Assembly (NCBI GenBank): GCA_024280015.1
Contig: JAJRQY010000148.1
Span: 1-34,829 of the forward strand
DNA: 34,829 nt
Reading direction: 5' to 3'
DNA from: Actinomycetes bacterium
Lineage (GTDB): Bacteria; Actinomycetota; Acidimicrobiia; Acidimicrobiales; SZUA-35
In this document: piece after piece, positions 15,900 to 23,630 of the stretch
Layout: every line of letters starts with the position of its first letter
Position numbering within the stretch: position 1 is the stretch's first letter
Notes under the pieces: model-generated
Seen by the model: only the letters and a program-made list of their open reading frames with translations
The model's database searches: none
Told to the model about the DNA's origin: nothing
Made by a program: the position numbers and the translations under genes

Positions 15900-16403
15900 A
15901 TGGTCAGTTCTGGACCATACTTGGCGTCAATGAGCATGCGACTGAAACTGTCCGGGGCACCGCTGGGTTACACCGCGGCGCTAGTGGAGGGAACCGCCGA
16001 CTCCTACAAGGCATTCGGCGTGGCCCTCTGGTCCGATGAACGCATGGTTCCGGCTTCCATGAAGGAGCTGATATTCATCCGCTCTTCCATCGTCAACCAG
16101 TGCCCCACCTGACTGAAGGGCCATGTTGTCTCGGCGAGACGACGAGGAATCACTGATCAGGAGATCGATGCACTTGAACAGCCTGAGACCTGGGTTGACG
16201 TGTTCGACGATAAGGCCGTAGCTGCCCTGCGGCTGGCTGACGTCATGTGCGGTGACCGGGTCCACACACTCGAACCCGAGCTTGTTGCTGAGCTTCGCTC
16301 GCACTATGTCGAGATCGAGTTGGCGGAACTGATCCTGGTCTGTGGACAGGCCAACTTGAACAATCGAGCCGGGAACGCGGCAAAACAACTGCTTGGGGAC
16401 TAG
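15900..16403 (+). CDS. AhpD/CMD-family redox protein, predicted selenoprotein (in-frame TGA at 16110-16112)
   Basis: The frame from ATG 15900 to TAG 16401-16403 holds 167 residues and one internal stop, TGA at codon 71. Ordinary gene calling splits it into two pieces. Before the TGA comes PASMKELIFIRSSIVNQCPT; after it comes LKGHVVSARRRGITDQEIDA, a normal AhpD/CMD continuation. Together they read C68-P-T-x71-L-K-G-H75, so the TGA replaces the second Cys of the CxxCxxxH active site. AhpD-like proteins use this pair as a peroxidase or disulfide reductant, and Cys-to-Sec exchange in this family is known in principle. A hairpin at 16125-16143 fits a bacterial SECIS. Starts at 15930 or 15936 are also possible. 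Alternative reading: a single nonsense mutation. Confidence 0.75.
16121..16147 (+). promoter_or_regulatory. Candidate bacterial SECIS hairpin
   Basis: GTTGTCTC (16125-16132) pairs with GAGACGAC (16136-16143): eight pairs, one of them G-U, around the loop GGC (16133-16135). A U-G pair, an A-A mismatch and two C-G pairs can extend the stem to 16121-16147. Twenty nt separate the TGA from the loop and the loop begins with G, both within the usual bacterial SECIS rules as I know them. Confidence 0.65.
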
Positions 16404-17242
16404 TGGATTCCGCCTACGAATGGAAGCAGTTCTACAACACCGAGCGAGACCAAATTGGCGCGGCGACAATGCTGGCCATGGTCGATGCAGCCCAACCGCT
16501 TGACCTTGAAGCCGGGGGAGCGATCGTCATCCCGCACACTCGATTTGAGATAACCGGGTCTCAAATCGCTGCCGCGGTATCCACTGTTCTGGAATCGGGA
16601 ACCGATCGTGTTCTTGCCCTTGGCGTCTTGCATGGCGCCAGGCGAAGCGATCAACGAGAGGTCGCACGAGCCAAAGCGGGCGATCCTGAGGCGATCAACG
16701 CCTTGCGAGGTGTACATGAAGAAGACGGACTTGCGGCCGAAGAATTCTCTCTCGACGCCTTCGTCCAACTGCTTACGCTGGCCGCAGAGCGTCAGGGACG
16801 CCCGATCGATGTCGTGCGTCGCTATCCGTTCTTGGTAGGAGAGAACCCGGCATCATTGCCCGGTGTCGAAGGACTCCAAGAGATGGTCGACGATGGTGCA
16901 CTGCTGGTCGCCACAACTGACCCGATGCACCATGGACGCGCCTATGGCATGCCGGTGCCTGATTGTTTGGATCCGTTGCTCGCCAGCACAAGGGCGGTCG
17001 CCGGTGACGCGATCGGCGAGCAGCTGGACGCGTTGTCGGATCACCGGTTTGCCGAATTCGCCCGCCTGGTAGGACGCGACCGATCGGACTTCCGGGACAC
17101 TGGTCCGGTGATGGCCCACCTCCTCGGTTCGGGGTTCGACTGGAAGATTTGTGATCTCGACCTGGTCGACTACAGCGTGGTACTGGACTCGCCAGGACCT
17201 TCGTGGGTTGCCGGAGCACTCATCGTCACTTCGAATCACTGA
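16403..17242 (+). CDS. Memo-like protein (MEMO1 / class III dioxygenase fold)
   Basis: 279 aa from GTG 16403, which shares one base with the TAG of the preceding gene (TAGTG). Landmarks of the Memo fold: N-terminal FYNTERDQI; IVIPHTRFEITGSQIAAAVS with His45; VLALGVLHGAR with His77; VATTDPMHHGRAYG with His176/177; and the C-terminal SWVAGALIV, like YAAGAL of MEMO1. His45, His77 and His176/177 match MEMO1 metal or active-site histidines. The third MEMO1 metal ligand, a Cys in a C-G-R-H-P stretch, seems absent: the matching region reads FRDTGPVMAH. The usual AMMECR1 and radical-SAM partners are not nearby. It is probably a metal-dependent redox or hydrolytic enzyme acting with the AhpD-like selenoprotein (inference). 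Confidence 0.75.
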   Translation: MDSAYEWKQFYNTERDQIGAATMLAMVDAAQPLDLEAGGAIVIPHTRFEITGSQIAAAVSTVLESGTDRVLALGVLHGARRSDQREVARAKAGDPEAINALRGVHEEDGLAAEEFSLDAFVQLLTLAAERQGRPIDVVRRYPFLVGENPASLPGVEGLQEMVDDGALLVATTDPMHHGRAYGMPVPDCLDPLLASTRAVAGDAIGEQLDALSDHRFAEFARLVGRDRSDFRDTGPVMAHLLGSGFDWKICDLDLVDYSVVLDSPGPSWVAGALIVTSNH

Positions 17243-17302
17243 ATCTCGATCGTGGAGTACTCGTCGCTCCTGGATCGTGGCCTTGCCTGGTAGCTTGCTC
17301 GG

Positions 17303-18808
17303 ATGATTGGCCACCTCCTTTCAGTCAACGCCCGCGTTCGCTTGGTTATCGGTGTTTTCTTTCTCGGCATGACTGCGCTAGTCGTCAGTCCATCTCCAGC
17401 AGCCGCACACACCGGATTCGAGTCGTCTTCTCCCGCTGATGGTGAAACGCTCGATTCGCCGGTCTCCACCATCTCCATCACTTTCTCGGGTGCGGCCGAA
17501 CCGGCAGGCGACGGGTTTGTTGTGCTCGACGCGTCTGGCGAACTCAGAACACCCGACGAGGTGGTGTCGGTCGACAACCTCACATGGACACTCACCTTTA
17601 GCCAGCCGCTTGCTGGAGGAACCGTTGGGGTTCGGTGGCGGGTGGCAGCCCCCGACGCTCACCCGATTGAAGGTGCATTTAGCTTTACTGTCACCGCGCC
17701 GGTTGCCACGACGACGACGGAACCGCCGGTGGCTGCTTCCTCGACCAGTCAACTTGCTGGTGCGCCGACAACTGAGTCCGCGCTCGCCAATTCCTCCGAA
17801 GCGACGGTCGGGCCGTCCAGTGATGATGCGTCCAGTGATGATGCAGCCGTCGGTGGAGCACCGGTCGGGGAGGCTTACGACTCTGTCAACGATGGCGCCC
17901 TCGACGATTTTCTTGCAACCGACAGTGCAGCGTCTGCGTGGGGGGCGACTTGGTTTGGGAGACTCGGGCGAATCGTGGCCCTGTTTGGTGCCATGCTCGG
18001 TATCGGTGGTCTGGTGTTTGCCAACCAGGTGCTCGGAAGCGAACCTGCTGATGTTCGCTTGGTCCTGTTCTGGGACCGCCGAGCCGGAGTCATGCTTGTC
18101 ACTGGATCGGTTGTTGAAGCGGTCACCCAAATAGCTGTTGTTGGCGGCGCATGGTCATCGCTCTGGTCACCATCAGGCTTTGCCGATGTCATCGGCTCAT
18201 CGTTTGGTGTTGCTATCGCCCTGAGACTCATGGGAGGGGTCGCATTTGCCGCAGGACTCCAACAAATGAGTCTCAGCGCGGCGAAAGCATCCGGTGTTGT
18301 CGCTGTCTTGGCTTCTTACCTGTTTGATGGCCATACGGTCACCGAAGGGCCGCGCTGGTTACACGCCATCGTGAACGTAGTGCATGTTGGCTCGGGTGCA
18401 ATTTGGGCGGGTGGTGTTGTGATGTTGGCCTCGGTCATCTGGGGGCGACACCGGCGAGGAGCGAAGCTGCAGGCCGCTCCGTTGGCCATACGCTTCTCGG
18501 TTATCGCTGCCGTTGCCCTCACGGTTGCCGGTCTTGCGGGTACAACACTGGCTGTCGTCATCCTCGAAAGTCCTTCGGGGTTGTGGGCAACGTCGTGGGG
18601 TCGCCTTCTCATGGCAAAGGTTGTGCTGGTTGCCCTGGCTGGGAGTGCGGGGGCCTACAACCACTACGCACTGCTGCCTGGGATGGAACAATCGTCCGAT
18701 AGTGAGCAGCTCGGGCATCGGCTCAGGACAGTTGTCGCCACAGAAGCAGCGATTCTCCTGCTAGTCATTGCTGTCACCGGCTTGCTTATTTCTGCTGCGT
18801 CGCAGTAG
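17303..18808 (+). CDS. CopC-CopD fusion, copper-binding/copper-transport protein
   Basis: 501 aa. A signal peptide is cleaved near SPAAAH, leaving an N-terminal HTGFESSSPADGE typical of CopC, whose Cu(II) site uses the N-terminal His and the D-x-H in APDAHPIEGAFSF; both are present. A Thr/Ser/Ala linker (about 135-205) follows. The CopD part (about 212-498) has about eight membrane segments, including RWLHAIVNVVHVGSGAIWAG with the conserved His pair. Such fusions help import or handle copper at the membrane, often for cuproenzymes. It is probably a single gene. The next gene, a metallophosphoesterase, begins 21 nt after the stop and may be co-transcribed. Confidence 0.92.
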   Translation: MIGHLLSVNARVRLVIGVFFLGMTALVVSPSPAAAHTGFESSSPADGETLDSPVSTISITFSGAAEPAGDGFVVLDASGELRTPDEVVSVDNLTWTLTFSQPLAGGTVGVRWRVAAPDAHPIEGAFSFTVTAPVATTTTEPPVAASSTSQLAGAPTTESALANSSEATVGPSSDDASSDDAAVGGAPVGEAYDSVNDGALDDFLATDSAASAWGATWFGRLGRIVALFGAMLGIGGLVFANQVLGSEPADVRLVLFWDRRAGVMLVTGSVVEAVTQIAVVGGAWSSLWSPSGFADVIGSSFGVAIALRLMGGVAFAAGLQQMSLSAAKASGVVAVLASYLFDGHTVTEGPRWLHAIVNVVHVGSGAIWAGGVVMLASVIWGRHRRGAKLQAAPLAIRFSVIAAVALTVAGLAGTTLAVVILESPSGLWATSWGRLLMAKVVLVALAGSAGAYNHYALLPGMEQSSDSEQLGHRLRTVVATEAAILLLVIAVTGLLISAASQ

Positions 18809-18829
18809 ACAGACTCAATTCTTGGTTCT

Positions 18830-19750
18830 ATGAAAGACTCTGGCATGGCTGACCCTGTTCGTATCGCTCAACTGTCCGACACTCACTTCCTTGAGGAGGG
18901 AGCCAGTCCGGAGGGAGGGCATTCCTATGACACCGATGCTGCCTTTGAGGCGGTGCTTGGTCACCTCGGCGACCATTCCAACCTTGACATGGTGGTTGTC
19001 ACCGGAGACGTCGCTGACCATGGGCGAGCGGAACAATACCGCAAAGCCTCCAGTGCCTTTTCCCGTATGCAGGCACCGGTCAATATCTGTCCCGGTAACC
19101 ATGACTTCGATAGCGCCTTCCACGCCGGGGTCGGACGTCCCGGCGTTGCTACGTCCCGAGTCGTTGAGATCGGAAACTGGGCGTTCTTGTTTGTCGACTC
19201 CAACGCTGGTGTGATGCAGCCCACCGCTTCTGGTCTTCACGTTGATCCTCCGGGCATGGAGCGACTGCACACCAACGGTCTTCTGGGCAGCCGAGAGTCG
19301 GCCTGGATTGCTCAGATGTGTGAGGCAACAACGGCCGACCATGTTTTTGTCTGGCTTCACCACCCACCAGATGTGCCGGTGCCAGCCACATATAGCGAAC
19401 ATTATGCCAATGAATGGCATGCCCTTCTGGACGATCATGCGAACATTCGCGGGCTCGGCGCGGGACACACCCACATCCCTGAGCAGTACGAGATCAGAGA
19501 GAGGCCAGTCTTTGTCGCCCCGTCCTTGAAGAACAACTTTTCCCTCGAACCACAGACCTGGCTGCCTCCGGGATATCGGACTTATGAGTTCTCACCCGAT
19601 GGTTCAATCCAGAGCTCGCTTCATCTGGTCGACGATGAGCGCTGGCCCCGCAAGCCGTTCGGCCGCGCTTTGAAGTCACTGTTTATGGGTGAGATAACCT
19701 TCGCCCAGCTTGAAGAAATTGCAGCCAGGCGCGGGGTCCGAAACGACTAG
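18830..19750 (+). CDS. Calcineurin-like metallophosphoesterase (CpdA type)
   Basis: 306 aa, or 301 from ATG 18845 (MADPVRIAQ), which is closer to the usual family start. All dimetal motifs are present: QLSDTHF (D-x-H), VVVTGDVADHG (G-D-x-x-D), PGNHDFD (G-N-H-D), WLHHPPD (His) and GAGHTHIPEQ (G-H-x-H). This is the class III phosphodiesterase signature (cyclic-nucleotide or phospholipid esters); the substrate is not deducible. A C-terminal extension (about 245-306) has WPRKPFGRALKSLFMG, unlike the core. No signal peptide, so cytoplasmic. Confidence 0.9.
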   Translation: MKDSGMADPVRIAQLSDTHFLEEGASPEGGHSYDTDAAFEAVLGHLGDHSNLDMVVVTGDVADHGRAEQYRKASSAFSRMQAPVNICPGNHDFDSAFHAGVGRPGVATSRVVEIGNWAFLFVDSNAGVMQPTASGLHVDPPGMERLHTNGLLGSRESAWIAQMCEATTADHVFVWLHHPPDVPVPATYSEHYANEWHALLDDHANIRGLGAGHTHIPEQYEIRERPVFVAPSLKNNFSLEPQTWLPPGYRTYEFSPDGSIQSSLHLVDDERWPRKPFGRALKSLFMGEITFAQLEEIAARRGVRND

Positions 19751-19803
19751 GGGGCCGGCCATCATGGCTCAAGGCCAAGTCCAAATGGGGAGGTCTGCGG
19801 TGA

Positions 19804-20478
19804 CTAGTTTTGGGTGGCTAGGGCTAGTCGAAGCCCGAGTCCGCCCAGCGCGGTGCCAACAATCCGTCGGATCCAGACTTCGACTGACGGCCGTTGTAGA
19901 TACCCCGACAGTGAATCAACGGCCATGACATAGAAGCTCAACCAGACTGCTCCCATGGCGATGAATACGGCGGAGAGGATGATGATCTGGGGTGTGGTCG
20001 CCGCTTGATTGGAGATGAACTGAGGCAGAAAGGATACGAAGAAGATTGCCAGTTTGGGGTTCAGAACGTTGGTGAGGAATCCTTGTAGGAGCGGGTCTCT
20101 GTTCGCAGCCTTGGCCTCATGGCCGGGTTGGTCAGTATGTGATTGGCCAGTCTGTGGCTGGTCCCTTGGTGTTCGATCACGAATGGTTGACGTCGTGCCT
20201 TGAGATGAGCCGATGGTTGACCACAGGGTCGACATCCCGATGAAGATGAGGAAGAGGGCACCGAGAATTTTCACGATGGAGAAGGCCGTTGCCGAGGTGG
20301 CGATCAGGGCGGAGAGGCCAGCGATGGCGGCACTGGCGTGTACTGCGAGTCCCAATCCAGCGCCGGCCACGGTCCGAAATCCAGCGGCTCGGCCGCGGCT
20401 CATCGTGTTGTTGGCGACCAACATCATGTCGGCGCCAGGGATGACAATGATGAGGGCTGCGACCCCGATGAACGACAA
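19804..20478 (-). CDS. LysE/RhtB-family exporter
   Basis: 224 aa. The N-terminal motif VIPGADMMLVANNTMSRGRA is the LysE G-x-x-x-x-P-G-P-D signature. Further parts are GLGLAVHASAAIAGLSALIA, AFSIVKILGALFLIFIGMS, a long polar Gln/Asp/Arg loop (about 92-128), GFLTNVLNPKLAIFFVSFLP and the C-terminal GTALGGLGLRLAL. It probably exports amino acids or related metabolites. The start is uncertain. A TGA lies at 20497-20499 in this frame, so only TTG 20478 or a non-standard ATC at 20493 can start it. ATC would give a full first helix (IPPQILSFIG...) and has AGGA about 7 nt upstream, whereas the TTG has no SD. Confidence 0.88.
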   Translation of the reverse strand: MSFIGVAALIIVIPGADMMLVANNTMSRGRAAGFRTVAGAGLGLAVHASAAIAGLSALIATSATAFSIVKILGALFLIFIGMSTLWSTIGSSQGTTSTIRDRTPRDQPQTGQSHTDQPGHEAKAANRDPLLQGFLTNVLNPKLAIFFVSFLPQFISNQAATTPQIIILSAVFIAMGAVWLSFYVMAVDSLSGYLQRPSVEVWIRRIVGTALGGLGLRLALATQN

Positions 20479-20604
20479 GATTTGCGGTGGGATGGTTCAA
20501 TCCTAGACGCCATCAGATTAGTGATGCCGGGTTGGGTCATGTCCGTCACCCAGAGGCTCCAGGCCGTAGACCAATAGACGCGGTTCGGTAGGTCAGAGGA
20601 GTTG

Positions 20605-20700
20605 ATGACATCGGGCCCTGTTCAGTTTGAGTTCGGTTCTCTAACGTCGGAGCAGCCGGGCAGGGGCACGGCAAGGGGGGCGTGCGGCGCTCCGCTTTGA
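20605..20700 (+). CDS. Possible 31-aa short ORF before the ABM-like gene
   Basis: ATG 20605 follows AGAGGAG with tight spacing. The frame (MTSGPVQFEFGSLTSEQPGR...) stops with TGA at 20698, 16 nt before the next ATG, which has its own AGAGGAG. No recognised family. It could be a leader peptide or chance; the SD is the only positive evidence. Confidence 0.25.
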   Translation: MTSGPVQFEFGSLTSEQPGRGTARGACGAPL

Positions 20701-20716
20701 TTCAGAGGAGTGAGTT

Positions 20717-21022
20717 ATGAGTGCATTCATTCATGCAGTGACAATGCAGGTTAAGCCAGGGAAGCTGGCCGAAGCCAGAGCAGAAGTGGCCAGGATGGCC
20801 GCAGCCGTCGAGGCAAATGGAGCCAAGGCTCGCCTGTTGGTTTCGATGGCGGGCGACACCAGTGAGGCGACACTGATCATCGAGTTCAAGAGTGGCAAGG
20901 CTTGGGCCAAGGTGATGCAGTCTGATGTTGTCCGCGAGGCTCGTCGTCGCCGCTACGAATCAGATTTCCCGTTCACGGTCTCCAACACATCGGTGTACCA
21001 AGAGCTGGATATCAACTCCTAG
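20717..21022 (+). CDS. Small ABM/Dabb-like (dimeric alpha-beta barrel) protein
   Basis: 101 aa with good SD AGAGGAG. The layout is a beta-strand (FIHAVTMQVKPGKLAEARAE), a long helix (VARMAAAVEANGAKARL), strand LVSMAGDTSEATLIIEFKSG, helix AWAKVMQSDVVREARRRR and a last strand. This beta-alpha-beta-beta-alpha-beta order with VKPGKLAE fits the dimeric alpha-beta barrel fold (antibiotic monooxygenase/Dabb type). Assignment is by pattern only, and no catalytic residues are certain. It is a single gene between divergent LysE and convergent serpin genes. Confidence 0.7.
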   Translation: MSAFIHAVTMQVKPGKLAEARAEVARMAAAVEANGAKARLLVSMAGDTSEATLIIEFKSGKAWAKVMQSDVVREARRRRYESDFPFTVSNTSVYQELDINS

Positions 21023-21075
21023 CGAATCGGCCTTCATTAGGACGGTTGCGTAAGTCGGCGTCAACCGATCGACGG

Positions 21076-22380
21076 CTAGCTGGTCGGGTCGACGACCTGA
21101 CCAGCAAACAGAACAGCGCCGCTCTCAACGTGGCGTACAACATAGAAGAAGGGTCGCTCGGCTGCGATCACGATTTCGGGCTCGCCTGGCCCAGATTCAT
21201 CGAAGCCAAGAGCTGTAGCAGCCGCGGCCACCGTTCCGTTTTCGTCCACGGTGATGTCGGCACCGTGGATGGCTTCGGCCAGGAACACCCCTGGACCAAT
21301 GCCGGGGTAGGCGCCGGGGGCAATGCGGAGTTCGGTCAGCCAGTCAGCCAGATTGATGGTGCTGGAAGCCTCCCACTTGGGCATGCGTAGTTCGTAGGGG
21401 CCGGTGGTGAACGTATTGTCGATCTCGGCCAGGAGGTCCTGTGAGAGGCGTTGGCGGACCTCATCGAAGCGTCCTTCGTCGGGAATGATGAGAAGCATGG
21501 CGTAGTCGTCACCCAGGTAGGGAATCTCCGCCCCGGAGTAGCCATCGCCAAGTCCACGGATTCCAGATTGCTCCAGATCGACCAGGTAGCTGAGGTCGAC
21601 CATCGAACCATCGAGGCGGGTAAAAGCCCCCGACTCGGGGCCGTACTTGCCGAAGACACTTCGCCAATCAGCCTTGAAATAGATGGTGTCTGTCAATACC
21701 AGCACGGTGTTGCTAGTGATGAAGTTCTCGGGGAGAAGTTCGGGGATGAGGGTCTGTGTCTGCTCAGAAACCCAGTCGTTGATTCGTGACCGGGAGGCTT
21801 CAGGGTCGGAGACATCGATAGTTTCCACGTCGGCGCCATGGTGAGTGGCCATCAGGTCAACCCAGTTCTGATTGGGACTGGCTGCGGTCGAGGGCCAGAG
21901 CCGATCCGAGACGGTGACAACCGGTGTTCTTGAACCATCGGGGGCAGTCTGGGTGACGTTGGAATCAGCGATGGCGGCATCTAGCGTGTTCCAAGCGTCG
22001 TGAGCTTCCATACCTGCGGGAAGGCCGAACGCATCATCGATCGCAGCCCCGGTGGCATCATCAGCCGCAGCCCGAGCCATGAGTAGGGCGTGTCCGATGC
22101 TAAGAGGACTGAAGATGAGGTTGGTGTCGGCTGGTTGGGTGCGCATCAGATCAAACCCGGCGTTGGTGAACCCGGCAGCCAGGTCCCCAACCTTGGCATC
22201 GGCCATGATGGGGGCGCGTACCAGCTCAGCGGATGGCTTAACGACGGGCCCGGTCAGCGAGCCCGATCCAGCACTCGTGTCGTTGCCGGGGACAGCACCG
22301 CAGCTTGCAACCAGCAGGGCAAGTGTCAGAAAGGAGGGGCAGGCCAACTTGCGATGGTGTCCAGACTTGGTTCGACTCAT
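21076..22380 (-). CDS. Lipoprotein serpin (serine protease inhibitor)
   Basis: 434 aa. A signal peptide with lipobox VASC (Cys27) and a short linker lead to a full serpin domain (about 65-432). Landmarks: TNLIFSPLSIGHALLMARAA, FITSNTVLVLTDTIYFKADW, YELRMPKWEASSTINLADWL, AIHGADITVDENGTVAAAAT and the C-terminal ERPFFYVVRHVESGAVLFAG. The hinge of the reactive-centre loop (E380-N-G-T-V-A-A-A-A-T-A) has the small residues needed for loop insertion, so it is probably inhibitory. P1 by counting is near the D-E-S at about 394-396, which is unusual. It would be displayed on the outer face of the membrane to protect against external proteases. Confidence 0.93.
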   Translation of the reverse strand: MSRTKSGHHRKLACPSFLTLALLVASCGAVPGNDTSAGSGSLTGPVVKPSAELVRAPIMADAKVGDLAAGFTNAGFDLMRTQPADTNLIFSPLSIGHALLMARAAADDATGAAIDDAFGLPAGMEAHDAWNTLDAAIADSNVTQTAPDGSRTPVVTVSDRLWPSTAASPNQNWVDLMATHHGADVETIDVSDPEASRSRINDWVSEQTQTLIPELLPENFITSNTVLVLTDTIYFKADWRSVFGKYGPESGAFTRLDGSMVDLSYLVDLEQSGIRGLGDGYSGAEIPYLGDDYAMLLIIPDEGRFDEVRQRLSQDLLAEIDNTFTTGPYELRMPKWEASSTINLADWLTELRIAPGAYPGIGPGVFLAEAIHGADITVDENGTVAAAATALGFDESGPGEPEIVIAAERPFFYVVRHVESGAVLFAGQVVDPTS

Positions 22381-22546
22381 TGTTGATAGACGCTACTGAG
22401 CCTGACATTAGTTCCCGACAGGCCAAAACAGCATAGAGCAGTCCTACTGTCCAAGACGGCCTCCAGGCCTGCTGCACCATGGGGTCGGCAAGTAACTCTC
22501 CAGGACCGTCATTCTGATTCGCTGCAGACGCTGGAGTGTCTCGTAT

Positions 22547-23485
22547 CTAGGCCTGTTGCTGGGAAATCAACGCGGCTCCCAGAGCACCAGCCTCGTCACC
22601 TAGTTCGGCCATGACCACATCGACCGCTGGGCGGTGCTTGGCGCCGAGCAGAAGCTTGTTTAGCCAGTGCTGCGTGCCCTCTTGCAGGGGCTTACCGATC
22701 TCGGTGAGTCCACCACCGATCACAATTCTCTCGGGGTCGAAGATGACTACGAGGTTGGTGAGTCCGAGTGCAACCGCCCGGCAGAACTCATCAAGGATCA
22801 CCGCGGCCTCACCGTCACCTGCTCGAAGTGCCGCCACGACATGGACACCCGTGATCGCTTGAATGGACCCGGCCAGTCCGGTTCCGGCACGAAACACGCC
22901 ACCCTCAGCGGCTTCGCGGCCCATCCGACCGAGTGCACTTCCTGAGGCAAAGTACTCCCACGGCCCTCGCTGACCGGTGATGTGTTCGGGGCCGTTGGCC
23001 TCCACCACCATGTGTCCAGTCTCGCCCGCAAAGCCGTTGGCACCGGTAAGCAACCTGCCCCCACAAACGAATCCGGTGCCGATGCCGGTTCCGAGGGCGA
23101 CAAAGGCAAAGTCATCGGAGCCCCGGCCTGCCCCAAGCTTGGCCTCGGCCCAGGCACCGGCGGTGGCATCGTTCATTACTGCTACCGGAACTCCGAGCGC
23201 TGCTTGCATCTCCGTGCCCAAAGGGTACTCGACTAGTCCCGGCAGATTCGGTGAATAGCGGACGACTCCCGAGCGGTGGGCCAGGCCAGCAACCCCGAGG
23301 CCCACGGCATCGACAGTCGTCTGATTGCGTCGTTCCAACTCTCGAACGATCCCGGTCAATCGGTCGCGTAGTTCGACTCCGGATCCCTCGCTTGAAGAAC
23401 GTTCCCGGTCGATAACCCGACCGGAGTCGGTTTCGATCAACAAGCAACGGGCATTGGTGCCACCGACATCGAAACCTGCGATCAT
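22547..23485 (-). CDS. ROK-family sugar kinase without the zinc-binding Cys motif
   Basis: 312 aa from ATG 23485, where the fold starts (MIAGFDVGGTNARCLL); an upstream in-frame extension to 23536 has no support. It has the ATP phosphate loop D-x-G-G-T, LGVAGLAHRSG, catalytic Asp106 in MNDATAGAWAEA, LGTGIGTGFV, the ROK His in GFAGETGHMVVEANG, and VIFDPERIVIGGGL. The family zinc motif C-x-C-G-x-x-G-C is replaced by H-I-T-G-Q-R-G-P before the otherwise normal WEYFASGSALGR. It is probably a glucokinase or similar hexokinase, but the metal site is lost or rebuilt. It is divergent from the GHKL ATPase gene. Confidence 0.92.
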   Translation of the reverse strand: MIAGFDVGGTNARCLLIETDSGRVIDRERSSSEGSGVELRDRLTGIVRELERRNQTTVDAVGLGVAGLAHRSGVVRYSPNLPGLVEYPLGTEMQAALGVPVAVMNDATAGAWAEAKLGAGRGSDDFAFVALGTGIGTGFVCGGRLLTGANGFAGETGHMVVEANGPEHITGQRGPWEYFASGSALGRMGREAAEGGVFRAGTGLAGSIQAITGVHVVAALRAGDGEAAVILDEFCRAVALGLTNLVVIFDPERIVIGGGLTEIGKPLQEGTQHWLNKLLLGAKHRPAVDVVMAELGDEAGALGAALISQQQA

Positions 23486-23630
23486 GAGATCTGAGGATAG
23501 GGGCCTTCGTTCTTGAGTCGCTGGACACCGGTTCAAGGCTGACTTAGAACCTCGCTGGGCTCAATGGGCGCTCACCGGGAGGGTTGGGTAGGTTGTGATC
23601 ACCATTTACCCGTAGGAATCGTCGAGAACC

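Noticed and set aside
17378-18130. 250-codon minus-strand frame opposite the CopC-CopD gene
   Set aside because: Arg/Gly/Asp-rich shadow without motifs; the sense frame is a clear CopCD protein.
20500-20716. Possible riboswitch in the G-rich leader of the ABM-like gene
   Set aside because: I could not match it to any known riboswitch consensus; only a short TGGGT/ACCCA pair is visible.
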